Notes: a model not told the origin generated them from the sequence alone. A DNA stretch of 59,589 nt from Acidiferrobacterales bacterium (GCA_947258385.1 CAMYII010000050.1:50466-110054), one strand, 5' to 3'. Shown: positions 33,921 to 42,740, counted from the stretch's first letter. A program made the numbers and translations.

Positions 33921-35453
33921 ATGTCAAATAAGAGTCTTGGTGATCCATACAGTGCAGACAGTGATTTACAACATGGTCCTGCATGTAACTGTCCTATTTG
34001 TGTATTTAAGCGTGAAGCGGCGGAGGCACGCTATGAATGTACGGAATCACAAATGACTGAGCGCCTGGAGCGGGCGGTATATGAAGGTACGGCGACCGGC
34101 TCCGATGGCGTAAACGCGGATGCCAGGGCACAAGAGACAGTTGTTAATCCCAATGCATTCAAGGCGGACGGTAGCCCCGATAATCCGACAGAATCCCCCG
34201 AATCCATCATTGATCGTGCTGTAGAAGGCGCAGTCGTACGCGCGGTGTTTGGCCATGACGATCTATCACGGCGGAGTTTCATGAGAATGCTTGGTGGCGG
34301 TGCGGCAGCCGCGATACTCGCCAGCATATTCCCAATGGAAGCCGCCAAGGCCGCAATGAAAGATAAACTGGGGCCGTTAGAAAAGAAAAAACTGAAAGTA
34401 GGGTTTGTTCCGATTACCTGTGCGACACCCATTATCATGGCGCATCCCATGGGCTTTTATGAGAAATACGGTCTGGATGTGGACGTGATCAAGACAGCCG
34501 GATGGGCGGTGTCTCGTGATAAGTCCATCAATAAAGAGTACGATGCGGCACATATGCTTACACCCATGCCTTTGGCTATCACCATGGGTGCAGGTTCAAC
34601 GGCGATGCCTTTTATCATGCCTGCCGTGGAAAACATTAATGGTCAGGCAATTGTTCTGCATAACAAACACAAGGACAAACGTGACCCCAAGCAATGGAAG
34701 GGGTTCAAATTCGGTGTACCGTTCGAGTACTCCATGCATAACTTCTTGTTGCGTTATTATGTCGCTGAACACGGTATCGATCCGGACAAGGACATCCAGA
34801 TCCGTGTGGTGCCGCCGCCGGAAATGGTCGCCAATCTGCGTGCCGAAAACCTGGACGGTTACCTGTCACCGGATCCTTTCAACCAGCGTGCGGTATGGGA
34901 GAAGATCGGATTTATTCACTTGCTGACTAAAGAAATCTGGCAAGGTCACCCTTGCTGTGCATTTGCCACCAGTGCTGACTTCGCTCGGCAAAATCCAAAT
35001 ACCTACGGTGCACTGTTCAAGTCCATTGTCGATGCGACGCATTTCTCATCCAAGGCGGAGAATCGTAAGGACATCGCCAAAGCCATCGCACCAAAGAACT
35101 ACCTCAATCAGCCCATACCCGTACTGGAACAGGTTTTAACAGGACGTTTTGCGGATGGTCTGGGTAATGTGCGCAATGAGCCGGATCGTATCGACTTCGA
35201 CCCTTTCCCGTGGCACTCCATGGCGGTGTGGATCCTCACGCAAATGAAGCGTTGGGGCTATATCAAGGGCAATGTGAACTATAAGCAAGTTTCAGAACAG
35301 GTCTATCTGGCGGCGGATTGTGGCAAGCTGATGAAAGAGCTCGGTTACGAGCCTCCTAAAAAGACCTACGCGAACTACAGCATCATGGGCAAGACCTTCG
35401 ACTACACCAGGCCGGAGGAATATATCAAGAGCTTCGCCATTAAGAGGACGTAA
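33921..35453 (+). CDS. ABC transporter substrate-binding protein, cyanate/nitrate (CynA/NrtA) type
   Basis: The 510-residue protein belongs to the NrtA/CmpA/CynA family: KVGFVPITCATPIIMAHPMG FYEKYGLDVDVIKTAG, GYLSPDPFNQRAVWEKIGFI and HPCCAFATSADFA. Export is Tat-type: DLSRRSFMRMLGGGAAAAIL at about residues 114-133, preceded by an unusual ~112-residue N-terminal extension. That extension contains HGPACNCPICVFKREA, a CxCxxC motif that may bind metal or be a redox site in the cytoplasm before export. The downstream permease, ATPase and cyanase make cyanate the likely substrate; bicarbonate or nitrate cannot be excluded from sequence alone. It is the first gene after the sigma54 promoter. Confidence 0.9.
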   Translation: MSNKSLGDPYSADSDLQHGPACNCPICVFKREAAEARYECTESQMTERLERAVYEGTATGSDGVNADARAQETVVNPNAFKADGSPDNPTESPESIIDRAVEGAVVRAVFGHDDLSRRSFMRMLGGGAAAAILASIFPMEAAKAAMKDKLGPLEKKKLKVGFVPITCATPIIMAHPMGFYEKYGLDVDVIKTAGWAVSRDKSINKEYDAAHMLTPMPLAITMGAGSTAMPFIMPAVENINGQAIVLHNKHKDKRDPKQWKGFKFGVPFEYSMHNFLLRYYVAEHGIDPDKDIQIRVVPPPEMVANLRAENLDGYLSPDPFNQRAVWEKIGFIHLLTKEIWQGHPCCAFATSADFARQNPNTYGALFKSIVDATHFSSKAENRKDIAKAIAPKNYLNQPIPVLEQVLTGRFADGLGNVRNEPDRIDFDPFPWHSMAVWILTQMKRWGYIKGNVNYKQVSEQVYLAADCGKLMKELGYEPPKKTYANYSIMGKTFDYTRPEEYIKSFAIKRT

Positions 35454-35454
35454 C

Positions 35455-36285
35455 ATGTTACGCAGCTTAACTGCGCGGGCGGCAGTGCTTTCGATGGTAC
35501 TGTTGGTTTTCTTCCTGGGCGTTTGGGAGCTCGCCAACCAGCCACCGGAAGCAAAAGAAGCGCTGACGGAGTATGAACGACTCATGGGGGGCTCGGAGCC
35601 GCAGGCCCGGGTCCCCAATCCCAGCGAGATCGGTAAGCTGGCTGTCGCAGAGCTGAGTGATCCTTTTTATGACAAGGGCCCCAATGACAAAGGCATTGGC
35701 TTGCAACTGCTGTATTCAATCAAACGGGTGATGTTTGGCTACTTTCTTGCGGCATTAATCGCCATACCTGTTGGTTTTTTAGTGGGCATGTCTCCCCTGA
35801 TGCACAAGGCGCTCGATCCATTCATTCAGGTGCTAAAGCCCATCTCTCCGCTTGCATGGATGCCGCTGGCTTTATTCATCCTGAAAGATTCCGAGGTGTC
35901 ATCGGTGTTCGTCATTTTTATTTGTTCCATTTGGCCCATGTTGATCAACACGGCATTCGGTGTGGGTGCTGTCAAGAAAGACTGGATCAATATCGCCCGC
36001 ACCCATGAATTGGGTAAGTTACGAACCGCGGTGACCGTCATTCTTCCCGCCGCGGCACCCACCATTCTCACGGGGATGCGTATCTCAATCGGTATTGCCT
36101 GGCTGGTTATTGTTGCCGCTGAAATGCTGGTTGGTGGAACGGGAATCGGTTATTACGTCTGGAATGAATGGAACAATCTTGATCTGACGGCGGTCGTTTT
36201 CTCTATCTTGATGATCGGGATCGTTGGCATGTTACTGGATATGATGCTTGCCAGGGCCACCAGGCTCGTGCAATACGAGGAATAG
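35455..36285 (+). CDS. ABC transporter permease, cyanate/nitrate type
   Basis: A 276-residue inner-membrane permease with about six helices. The EAA-type cytoplasmic loop is [40 protein letters not shown], and the family motif [20 protein letters not shown] is visible. It starts one base after the substrate-binding gene stop, with GAGG upstream. It is the NrtB/CynB counterpart. Confidence 0.93.
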   Translation: MLRSLTARAAVLSMVLLVFFLGVWELANQPPEAKEALTEYERLMGGSEPQARVPNPSEIGKLAVAELSDPFYDKGPNDKGIGLQLLYSIKRVMFGYFLAALIAIPVGFLVGMSPLMHKALDPFIQVLKPISPLAWMPLALFILKDSEVSSVFVIFICSIWPMLINTAFGVGAVKKDWINIARTHELGKLRTAVTVILPAAAPTILTGMRISIGIAWLVIVAAEMLVGGTGIGYYVWNEWNNLDLTAVVFSILMIGIVGMLLDMMLARATRLVQYEE

Positions 36286-36296
36286 GTTACTTGGTC

Positions 36297-37220
36297 ATGG
36301 AAAAATATTTCTTAGATGCACAAGACCTGACTAAGACCTTTCCCGCACCAAAGGGCGGAGACCCCTTAACGGTTTTTGAAAACCAGAGTTTTGGGATTAA
36401 TAAAGGCGAGTTCATTTGTATTATAGGGCATTCAGGTTGTGGTAAATCCACCATTCTTAATGTCCTTGCCGGGCTGGATGAAGCCACCAGTGGTGTCGTT
36501 CTGATGGATGGTCGCGAAGTGGCCGGCCCAAGTCTGGACCGTGGTGTCGTCTTCCAGCATTACAGTTTATTACCTTGGATTAGTTCGCTGCGGAATATAA
36601 CTTTTGCCGTCCGGGCGCGCTGGCCTTCCTGGCGTAAAGAGCAGGTATTACACCACAGCATGAAGTATCTCGATATGGTGGGCCTTGCCGGCGCTGAATC
36701 TCGTAAGCCATCGCAGTTATCCGGTGGTATGCGCCAGCGGGTGAGTATTGCGCGTGCCTTTGCCATCGAACCGAAACTGTTACTGATGGATGAGCCATTC
36801 GGTGCGCTCGATGCGCTCACCCGCGGTATTATCCAGGAAGAACTCATGAAAATCTGGGAGCAAACCAACCAGACTGTGTTCATGATTACCCACGATGTGG
36901 ATGAAGCGATCTTGCTGGCCGATCGTATTCTACTGATGACCAACGGTCCGTATGCCCATATTGCCGAATCCGTGATCATCGATATACCCCGGCATCGTGA
37001 GCGCACCGAGATCATTCACCATCCGAATTATTATCCTATCCGTAACCACCTGGTGGAATTTCTGGTTAAACGGTCCAAGGAATTGGCCAATCCGGAGATG
37101 AGGACTCAAGTGGAACCGCGGGAGACCAGGAAGCGTGTCTATCCACCCAATGTGAATCCTGCGGCAGATGTAAACAGTAGTAGCAATAAAATTATCGATC
37201 TAGAGAAGCACAAGGCATAG
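36297..37220 (+). CDS. ABC transporter ATP-binding protein, cyanate/nitrate type
   Basis: The ~307-residue ATPase has Walker [10 protein letters not shown], the Q-loop in [11 protein letters not shown], the signature [16 protein letters not shown], Walker [13 protein letters not shown] and the switch His in MITHDVDEA. It is related to NrtD/CynD. The C-terminal ~60 residues ([20 protein letters not shown]) extend beyond the usual domain and look disordered. The TTG at 36291 is an alternative start. Confidence 0.93.
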   Translation: MEKYFLDAQDLTKTFPAPKGGDPLTVFENQSFGINKGEFICIIGHSGCGKSTILNVLAGLDEATSGVVLMDGREVAGPSLDRGVVFQHYSLLPWISSLRNITFAVRARWPSWRKEQVLHHSMKYLDMVGLAGAESRKPSQLSGGMRQRVSIARAFAIEPKLLLMDEPFGALDALTRGIIQEELMKIWEQTNQTVFMITHDVDEAILLADRILLMTNGPYAHIAESVIIDIPRHRERTEIIHHPNYYPIRNHLVEFLVKRSKELANPEMRTQVEPRETRKRVYPPNVNPAADVNSSSNKIIDLEKHKA

Positions 37221-37228
37221 GAGCAGCT

Positions 37229-37669
37229 ATGAACAAAGAGCAAATGACAGATGCAATCGTGTCGGCAAAAAAGGCGCAAGGCAAAACCTGGCAGGACATC
37301 GCCGACGCCATGGGCATGGGTGTTGTCTGGGTGACCTCTGCCTGTTTTGGTATGAACAGCATGACCAAGGAGCAGGCTGACAAATGTTGTATGGCACTGG
37401 GTCTGGGTGATGATGTCAGTGAAGCCTTGCAAGAATTCCCGCATAAGCATTGGGATAAACTGATTCCTACTGATCCTGTCATTTACCGTTTATATGAAAT
37501 CGTCGGCGTATACGGCGATACGATCAAGGAAGTCATTCATGAGAAATTCGGTGATGGCATTATGAGTGCGATTGATTTCAACATGCAGATCGAAAAGGAA
37601 GAGAATCCTGCCGGTGATCGCGTAGTCGTAACCATGAATGGCAAGTTCCTGCCTTATCGCTCCTGGTAA
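37229..37669 (+). CDS. cynS: Cyanate hydratase (cyanase)
   Basis: The 146-residue protein is a full-length CynS. It converts cyanate and bicarbonate to carbamate and CO2, and carbamate decays to ammonia and CO2. The catalytic residues of the E. coli enzyme (Arg96, Glu99, Ser122) align with Arg87 and Glu90 in YRLYEIVGVYG and Ser113 in GIMSAIDF. The N-terminal helical domain and the C-terminal dimer domain ending FLPYRSW are complete. AGGAG lies 5 bp before the ATG. No carbonic anhydrase (CynT) gene is adjacent. Confidence 0.97.
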   Translation: MNKEQMTDAIVSAKKAQGKTWQDIADAMGMGVVWVTSACFGMNSMTKEQADKCCMALGLGDDVSEALQEFPHKHWDKLIPTDPVIYRLYEIVGVYGDTIKEVIHEKFGDGIMSAIDFNMQIEKEENPAGDRVVVTMNGKFLPYRSW

Positions 37670-37674
37670 AAACT

Positions 37675-39048
37675 ATGAGTGCCGTACAAGAAGATATCGC
37701 CATGAACATGTCAGACGACAGGGTACCGGTCACTGTCTTGACCGGGTTTCTCGGCTCTGGCAAGACGACTTTATTAAATCGTATCCTGACTGAAGAACAC
37801 GGGAAGCGTATTGCCGTCATAGAAAACGAGTTTGGTGAAATCGGTATCGATAATGAACTCGTCATCCAGAGTGATGAGGAAATTTTCGAAATGAACAACG
37901 GCTGTATCTGCTGTACCGTACGTGGTGATCTGATTCGTATTCTAGGACGGCTCATGGCGCGGCGCGATCGCTTCGACCATATTATGATTGAAACCACGGG
38001 CCTGGCTGACCCCGGACCGGTCGCACAAACATTCTTCATGGACGATGAGATCAAGGACAAGTTACGTCTGGATGCCATCGTCACGCTGGTCGATGCAGCG
38101 CATGTAAGCAATCACATCGATACCAGTAATGAATGCCAGGAACAGATTGCCTTTGCCGATGTCATCTTGCTGAACAAGACTGACCTGGTTACCGAAAAAG
38201 AGCTATCCCTTCTTGAAGATAAAATCAGCGCCATGAATTCGGTTGCAAAGATCCATCGAACAAGGCAAGCCAGGATTGATATGGACAATGTGCTTAATGT
38301 GCATGCCTTTGACCTGGATGACAAACTGGATATTGATCCTGATTTTCTTCAGGAAGAACTGCCCTATGAGTGGGGTGGTTTATATCACCTCAGTGCAGGA
38401 AGTTACGAACTGTGTTGTCAACAGGGCCCCGATCCGTCCATGGATGTTGTGCTATTGCCCTTGTGTTGTGACGCAGATAGTGATTTCAATAACGCCAAAC
38501 AAAAAGGCATGCTGTTGTTTTCAGATGAACCCACGCCAGTATTGCCTGGTGAGACCTTGTCTCCTGGAGAACGCTTGTATGCCTTGCAGCTCAGCGAATC
38601 GCAAAACGATTTCGTTTTGCAAATACCGGCCGACGGCCACTATGCATTGTTTACCCAGCATCTGCCGGAAGAATTTGCCATGACCTTGAAACGCGACCGC
38701 GCCGTTTGCGAAACGCAAAAATCCGAAGAATATGCCGCGCCCCACGAGCACGATGACAGCGTTTCATCGGTGGGTATCAATGCGAAAGGTAATCTGGATG
38801 CCGGCATGTTCGAAAACTGGATCACGACTTTATTGCGTACCAAGGGCGTGGATATATTCCGCATGAAGGGCATCGTGAGCCTGGAAGGTCAGGATAATCG
38901 TTTTGTTTTTCAGGGTGTGCATATGTTGTTCGACGGCGAGCCGGATCGTCCCTGGGGTAATGAGGAGCGTGTTAACCAGTTGGTATTTATTGGCAGGGAT
39001 CTGGATCGGGATTCCCTGGAGCGTGAATTTAACGCATGTCTAGTTTAG
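37675..39048 (+). CDS. CobW/COG0523-family GTPase (putative metallochaperone)
   Basis: A 457-residue G3E GTPase with Walker A TGFLGSGKTT at residues 23-32, the metal-binding motif GCICC at about 76-80 in NNGCICCTVRGDL, ETTGLADPGPV, the G4 motif NKTD and a CobW C-terminal domain (MFENWITTLLRTKGVDIFRM KGIVSLEG). A ~120-residue insert between the two domains (YHLSAGSYELCCQQGPDPSM DVVLLPLCC) is Cys-containing and unlike standard CobW proteins. Such GTPases deliver zinc, cobalt or other metals to client proteins. It is cotranscribed with cynS, the WD40 gene and hupE. The client is unknown, since cyanase needs no metal. Confidence 0.92.
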   Translation: MSAVQEDIAMNMSDDRVPVTVLTGFLGSGKTTLLNRILTEEHGKRIAVIENEFGEIGIDNELVIQSDEEIFEMNNGCICCTVRGDLIRILGRLMARRDRFDHIMIETTGLADPGPVAQTFFMDDEIKDKLRLDAIVTLVDAAHVSNHIDTSNECQEQIAFADVILLNKTDLVTEKELSLLEDKISAMNSVAKIHRTRQARIDMDNVLNVHAFDLDDKLDIDPDFLQEELPYEWGGLYHLSAGSYELCCQQGPDPSMDVVLLPLCCDADSDFNNAKQKGMLLFSDEPTPVLPGETLSPGERLYALQLSESQNDFVLQIPADGHYALFTQHLPEEFAMTLKRDRAVCETQKSEEYAAPHEHDDSVSSVGINAKGNLDAGMFENWITTLLRTKGVDIFRMKGIVSLEGQDNRFVFQGVHMLFDGEPDRPWGNEERVNQLVFIGRDLDRDSLEREFNACLV

Positions 39049-40079
39049 CGAGACAAGACGATATGAATGAGTTCGGCCAACAATGGAATGTTAGTGACTG
39101 CGTGACCGATTTATGCTGGTCGCCCGATTCCGGCAAAGTGGTGGTTGCTGATGCCGCGGGAATGATAACGGTTTTCGATGTCAAGACGGGCATGATGTTG
39201 TGGTCTGTCGTTGCGCATGTTTCCGGCGTCTCACAGGTAGCATGGCGATCGGATGATGGCATGATCACCAGTGCAGGCCAGGATGGTGTCGTCAAACTCT
39301 GGGATAGTGCGACGGGCGAGGCACTCGGTTTTTTTAGAGTTGGCGAAATGTGGGTGGATCATATCGCCTGGTCGCCCAATGGTCGGTATCTCGCGGCCGC
39401 TGCGGGAAAGATCCTGGTTGTCTGGAATCAGCAAGGAGAGGAGATCCTGCGTTGCGACCAACACACCAGCACGATCACAGCGATTGCATGGAAATATAAC
39501 AGCCAGGAAATCGCGACCGCCTGTTACAAGGGCGTGCGACTATTTCGTATCGGTACGGATAAGCCATACAGAACCCTGCACTGTCTTGGTTCCTTGATTA
39601 CCCTGGCATGGAGCCCTGATGGCGACTTCATATGCGCAGGTTCACAGGACAGAATGTTGCAGTTCTGGCGGCTATCCGCCAAACAAGGTGGACATGCTGA
39701 AATGAAAGGTTATCCGGAAAAGGTGAGCAAGATAGACTGGAATAGTAATAGTCGCTACCTGGCATCCGCCGGCGGCAATACCGCGGTGGTTTGGACCAAC
39801 AAAGGCAAGGGCCCCGCGGGTACAGCACCAAAGGTTTTAAAGGGACATCTTCAGCGGATCACTCAATTGATGTACCAGCATAAAGGTCACTGTCTGGCCA
39901 GTGGGGCGCAGGACGGCGACATTCTGATATGGCAGTTAAACAAAGGGATGGAACCGGTGGATAAATGGCATATGAATTCGGAAATTACACGATTGGCCTG
40001 GTCGCCAGACGACCGGGTTTTGATCGCCGGCAATAAAGAGGGACAGTTACAGTATTTTTCTGTTGCGAATGCAGCGTAA
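39036..40079 (+). CDS. WD40-repeat protein
   Basis: The 347-residue protein is made of about seven to eight WD40 units, each like VTDLCWSPDSGKVVVADAAG MITVFDVKTG, VDHIAWSPNGRYLAAAAGKI LVVW or LITLAWSPDGDFICAGSQDR MLQFW. It should be a single beta-propeller scaffold in the cytoplasm; no signal peptide is present. It overlaps the CobW gene by 13 bp, with an alternative in-frame ATG at 39063. Overlap suggests coupled synthesis and perhaps a complex with the CobW protein. Confidence 0.92.
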   Translation: MSSLARQDDMNEFGQQWNVSDCVTDLCWSPDSGKVVVADAAGMITVFDVKTGMMLWSVVAHVSGVSQVAWRSDDGMITSAGQDGVVKLWDSATGEALGFFRVGEMWVDHIAWSPNGRYLAAAAGKILVVWNQQGEEILRCDQHTSTITAIAWKYNSQEIATACYKGVRLFRIGTDKPYRTLHCLGSLITLAWSPDGDFICAGSQDRMLQFWRLSAKQGGHAEMKGYPEKVSKIDWNSNSRYLASAGGNTAVVWTNKGKGPAGTAPKVLKGHLQRITQLMYQHKGHCLASGAQDGDILIWQLNKGMEPVDKWHMNSEITRLAWSPDDRVLIAGNKEGQLQYFSVANAA

Positions 40080-40133
40080 ATTTAATCAGTTTTAGAATTC
40101 TGTTTATGAGCTTAACGCAAGGGGTGAGTCATA

Positions 40134-40784
40134 ATGAAAGCATCAACTAGTTTAAATACACTGTCACTTCGTCATTTTGGCATTGGTATTGCCACGATGT
40201 TAATCATGGCTTCCAGGGCCAACGCGCACCATGCAATGGACGGGCAAACACCCGTCACGTTTGCACAGGGGTTCATGTCAGGGCTCGCACATCCGGTGAT
40301 TGGGCTCGATCATTTAATGTATCTGCTTATCGCGGCCGTGTTGGCCTTTACCTTGAACGGAGTGGCGCGTTATCTCGTTCCGATGTTATTTGTTATCGCG
40401 ACCCTGGGCGGCACGGTATTTCATATCGGCGCTGGCAACATACCTTTCGTGGAAACCTTGGTGGCACTATCAGTGTTGGTCGCGGGTATCATTGCATTCG
40501 CCAAGAAAAGCCCCGCCGCGCTTGTGCTCGCGGTGGTATTTGTCGTGTCCGGCATTTTCCATGGTTACGCATACGGTGAAGCGATCATCGGCGCGGAGAC
40601 CGGTACATTACTGGCCTACTTAATCGGCTTCGCGATGATTCAATATCTGATCATTGCCGGGGGCATACGGGCGCTTGAATTAATCACTGCACGATCTGAG
40701 GGATTGCAATCCCTGGTGACTAAATTGAGCAGTGCTGTTGCGATATTATCCGGAAGCATTTTTGTGGTATTGAGCATGGCTTAA
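40134..40784 (+). CDS. hupE: HupE/UreJ-family membrane protein (putative Ni/Co transporter)
   Basis: A 216-residue protein with a signal peptide (IGIATMLIMASRANA-HH), the HupE signature GLAHPVIGLDHLMYLLIA, a second His motif FHGYAYGE and about six membrane helices. HupE/UreJ proteins are linked to nickel or cobalt uptake for hydrogenase and urease. In this operon there is neither, so it probably supplies the metal that the CobW protein handles. AAGGGG precedes the ATG. Confidence 0.9.
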   Translation: MKASTSLNTLSLRHFGIGIATMLIMASRANAHHAMDGQTPVTFAQGFMSGLAHPVIGLDHLMYLLIAAVLAFTLNGVARYLVPMLFVIATLGGTVFHIGAGNIPFVETLVALSVLVAGIIAFAKKSPAALVLAVVFVVSGIFHGYAYGEAIIGAETGTLLAYLIGFAMIQYLIIAGGIRALELITARSEGLQSLVTKLSSAVAILSGSIFVVLSMA

Positions 40785-40796
40785 GTCGTATTTTGA

Positions 40797-40818
40797 TGGC
40801 TGACGAAAAAAGTCAGCC
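40797..40818 (+). terminator. Hairpin after hupE
   Basis: GGCTGAC and GTCAGCC pair around a GAAAAAA loop just after the stop. No T-run follows, so it may be a weak or Rho-assisted terminator or mRNA end. Confidence 0.45.
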
Positions 40819-40860
40819 AGTGCAGCACTGGGCCCATAGTGAATATTGAAGTGGGATCTG

Positions 40861-41040
40861 ACACGAATGGCGCTGACTTAATCGATGTAGGATGGGTTAG
40901 GCACGCAGTTTCTTAATCAACGTAGGATGGGTCAGGCACGCAGTGCGTGCCGTAACCCATCAGCCGTGCCGCCAGGCACTCATTTTGGGTTACCGTAAGT
41001 GTTTACTCGCGCCCGCTACGCGGGCTTGGCCGGAATGACG
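40861..41040 (+). repeat. Hairpin repeat A copy 6 with partial tandem copy
   Basis: A partial copy (40887-40909) precedes a full one (40922-41000): GTAGGATGGGTCAGGCACGC ... GTAACCCATCAGCCGTGCCG. It is followed by TTACTCGCGCCCGCTACGCG and GGCCGGAATGACGC. This matches 20795-20960 in detail, including the partial tandem unit, marking a segmental duplication together with the next gene. Confidence 0.9.
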
Positions 41041-41085
41041 CCTAGCGCGGTCCGTTACGCCGAAGTGCTCTCCCTGTGTTGTTGC

Positions 41086-41325
41086 TTATTTTGCCGCGTG
41101 TTTGCGCGCCGCCTGGCGCAGTGCCGCACTTGGGGCGGGGGGGTTCGCCAGGACATTCAGGAACCGGTCGCGCGCGCGATTGGACAGCACGAAACGTTCG
41201 TGTTCCTCGACCAAACGCTGGCCCCGTGCGCGCACGAACAAGGCCTTTACTTCCGCGTCCACGCGCAGATCGATGCGTTCGGTGCGTACCTTGGGTTCAC
41301 GCTTGTCGGTGTCGGTCGGTGCCAT
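41086..41325 (-). pseudogene. TacA-type antitoxin with 18-codon internal deletion
   Basis: The 79-residue frame aligns with the antitoxin at 21003-21296. It lacks AQLSGSNLSAFVIDTVRA, so LFVRA joins RGQRLVEEHERF directly. In the other copy this segment is bounded by 8-bp repeats GCGCGCAC (21145-21152 and 21199-21206), 54 bp apart, so slippage between them explains the in-frame loss. The deletion removes much of the second helix of the ribbon-helix-helix fold, so DNA binding is likely lost. No GNAT toxin follows. Confidence 0.85.
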
Positions 41326-41412
41326 GACAAATCCGGATCGTTGGGTTGAGTGCCTGTTCTCAAAATACAAGCCAATGTATGGACGTTGTACACACATGAG
41401 TCGACTTCGCTG

Positions 41413-41658
41413 TCATTCCCGTGCCTCGGCCTCGAAGGCCGCCAGCTCATCGATCTTATTTTCATACTCGGTAATGGCCTGGGCCAGTAGATCGATCAAA
41501 CCGTTGAGCGGATCCTCGGGACTGTCCCCGGCCTCTGCCATGAGCGTTTCGATCAACGCCAGCGCTTCCTCATAATGCGCGGCATCTTTGAGGTGCAGAT
41601 AAGGCGCCGCCACCTCGGCGAAGTGCTGGTAGGCTGTTTTCAATGCGCTTTTGTTCAT
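41413..41658 (-). pseudogene. higA: HigA-type antitoxin N-terminal half, helix-turn-helix lost
   Basis: From the ATG at 41658, with GAGG upstream, the 81 residues (NKSALKTAYQHFAEVAAPYL ... LLAQAITEYENKIDELAAFE AEARE) match the N-terminal helical domain of HigA. Translation ends at a TGA within CGGGAATGACAG, the edge of an extragenic repeat, exactly where the DNA-binding domain should begin. Together with 17579-17919 it allows the ancestral gene to be reconstructed. No toxin gene precedes it directly. Confidence 0.8.
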
Positions 41659-41745
41659 GGTGGCCTCGTCGGTGGCGTTAAGATAACCGGCAGAATGGTT
41701 CGGGTCTGGCTTCAAGCAGCTGCAGGCTCGAAAAACAGAACTGGG

Positions 41746-42381
41746 CTACCATCGCTCTGGCTTACGCAGCCTTGTTCCTGCGATTTGATCGGGAAACTGA
41801 CTTGCGCGCAACGCACCTTTTCGAATTCTCCGGACGAAATCCGCGTGCTTCTTCAATTGAAAAGACGTCGGTGTCTCACCCGGCGTCAACACGCCGATAC
41901 ATTTGGTGTGATGTTGTTTTACCAGGCGCATGGCCTCGGCGATATCCGAGTCGTTCGAAACCACCACACCGCAATCATAGGTATCCAGCCAGGCGTCATT
42001 TAAGAAATGCGTGGCCAGATTGACATCGGAACCCTTTTCTTCGGTCTTGATCACCCGGGCGAACCGGGGTGATCGCCCGCTGTTCAGTCCCGGATTTGCC
42101 AGGGGGGCGGAGATTTCGTGCGTCAAAAAATGCCCGTAATAAATCTCAACCGGTGTGGAACACGCGGCGAGCGCCCGCAGATAGGTCTGCTGCCGGATGG
42201 GTTTGCCTGGATCACGGGCGTGGCCCGCAACCTTGGCGGTGAAATACTTGATGGCAAGAATCTGATTTTTTGGGTTTAGAACCCGCCGGAACAACGCGCC
42301 AAGATCGAGCCATTTGTAGGGCGTATGTTTCAAGGCTCGGTAATAAAGATTGAACCCGTCCACATAAACGACGGTGCGCAT
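41746..42381 (-). CDS. NYN-domain (LabA/PIN-like) putative ribonuclease
   Basis: A 211-residue protein starting MRTVVYVDGFNLYYRALKHT, the first acidic strand of NYN domains, then KTEEKGSDVNLATHFLNDAW with acidic residues and CGVVVSNDSDIAEAMRLVKQ, the SxDSD active-site strand. The catalytic Asp residues (Asp8 and those in GSDVN and SNDSD) are all present, so metal-dependent RNase activity is plausible. NYN proteins can act as toxins, RNA-processing factors or phage defence nucleases. The leader carries repeat C and a GGGCCCCCGAAGAGGCCCC hairpin, and a copy of the leader plus six codons is at 16147-16233. Confidence 0.88.
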   Translation of the reverse strand: MRTVVYVDGFNLYYRALKHTPYKWLDLGALFRRVLNPKNQILAIKYFTAKVAGHARDPGKPIRQQTYLRALAACSTPVEIYYGHFLTHEISAPLANPGLNSGRSPRFARVIKTEEKGSDVNLATHFLNDAWLDTYDCGVVVSNDSDIAEAMRLVKQHHTKCIGVLTPGETPTSFQLKKHADFVRRIRKGALRASQFPDQIAGTRLRKPERW

Positions 42382-42416
42382 TTCTCATCCCTGAAAAAAG
42401 CAAGGGCCCCCGAAGA

Positions 42417-42453
42417 GGCCCCGCACACGCCGGTCGAAACCGCGCGTGGTAGC
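42417..42453 (-). repeat. Repeat C copy 3 in NYN leader
   Basis: GGCCCCGCACACGCCGGTCG and AAACCGCGCGTGGTAGC match 16197-16233 and 17464-17500. It lies 36 bp upstream of the NYN start codon. Confidence 0.85.
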
Positions 42454-42524
42454 TATCACCCAAAATTCTAGGCCAAACGTTGGTCGAAAACAATCCGGTC
42501 GACGCATAATTGTCCCCGTTCAAA

Positions 42525-42572
42525 TTCTCCCCGTATCTGAAGCGGTCCAGCGACGGGTACTTCTGCCGAATG
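42525..42572 (-). pseudogene. HigB toxin remnant
   Basis: The codons IRQKYPSLDRFRYGENL resemble MRRMFPSLDNFKYRDKWW of the HigB-like protein at 17930. Only ~16 codons remain, flanked by leader repeat D on one side and unrelated sequence on the other. Confidence 0.55.
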
Positions 42573-42605
42573 CCTGCCCCGGCGACATGTCCGGAAAGAC
42601 CTGCA

Positions 42606-42740
42606 GCGCAGTCTACCGACATCCCCGCACGCATCAACAGCCAATACAATGCACTTCTCACTCGATACGCCTCATTAATTAATACTGTGGATTTCGGCTC
42701 GCGCCCGCTATCGCGGGCTTGGCCTGAACGACGGTCATCA
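42606..42740 (+). repeat. Leader repeat D copy 3 and GGCCTGAACGAC module
   Basis: CGCAGTCTACCGACATCCCC ... CACTTCTCACTCGATACGCC TCAT (42606-42674) is followed by GATTTCGGCTCGCGCCCGCT ATCGCGGGCTTGG, a diverged extragenic module. Nothing else is seen between 42454 and 42823. Confidence 0.8.
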
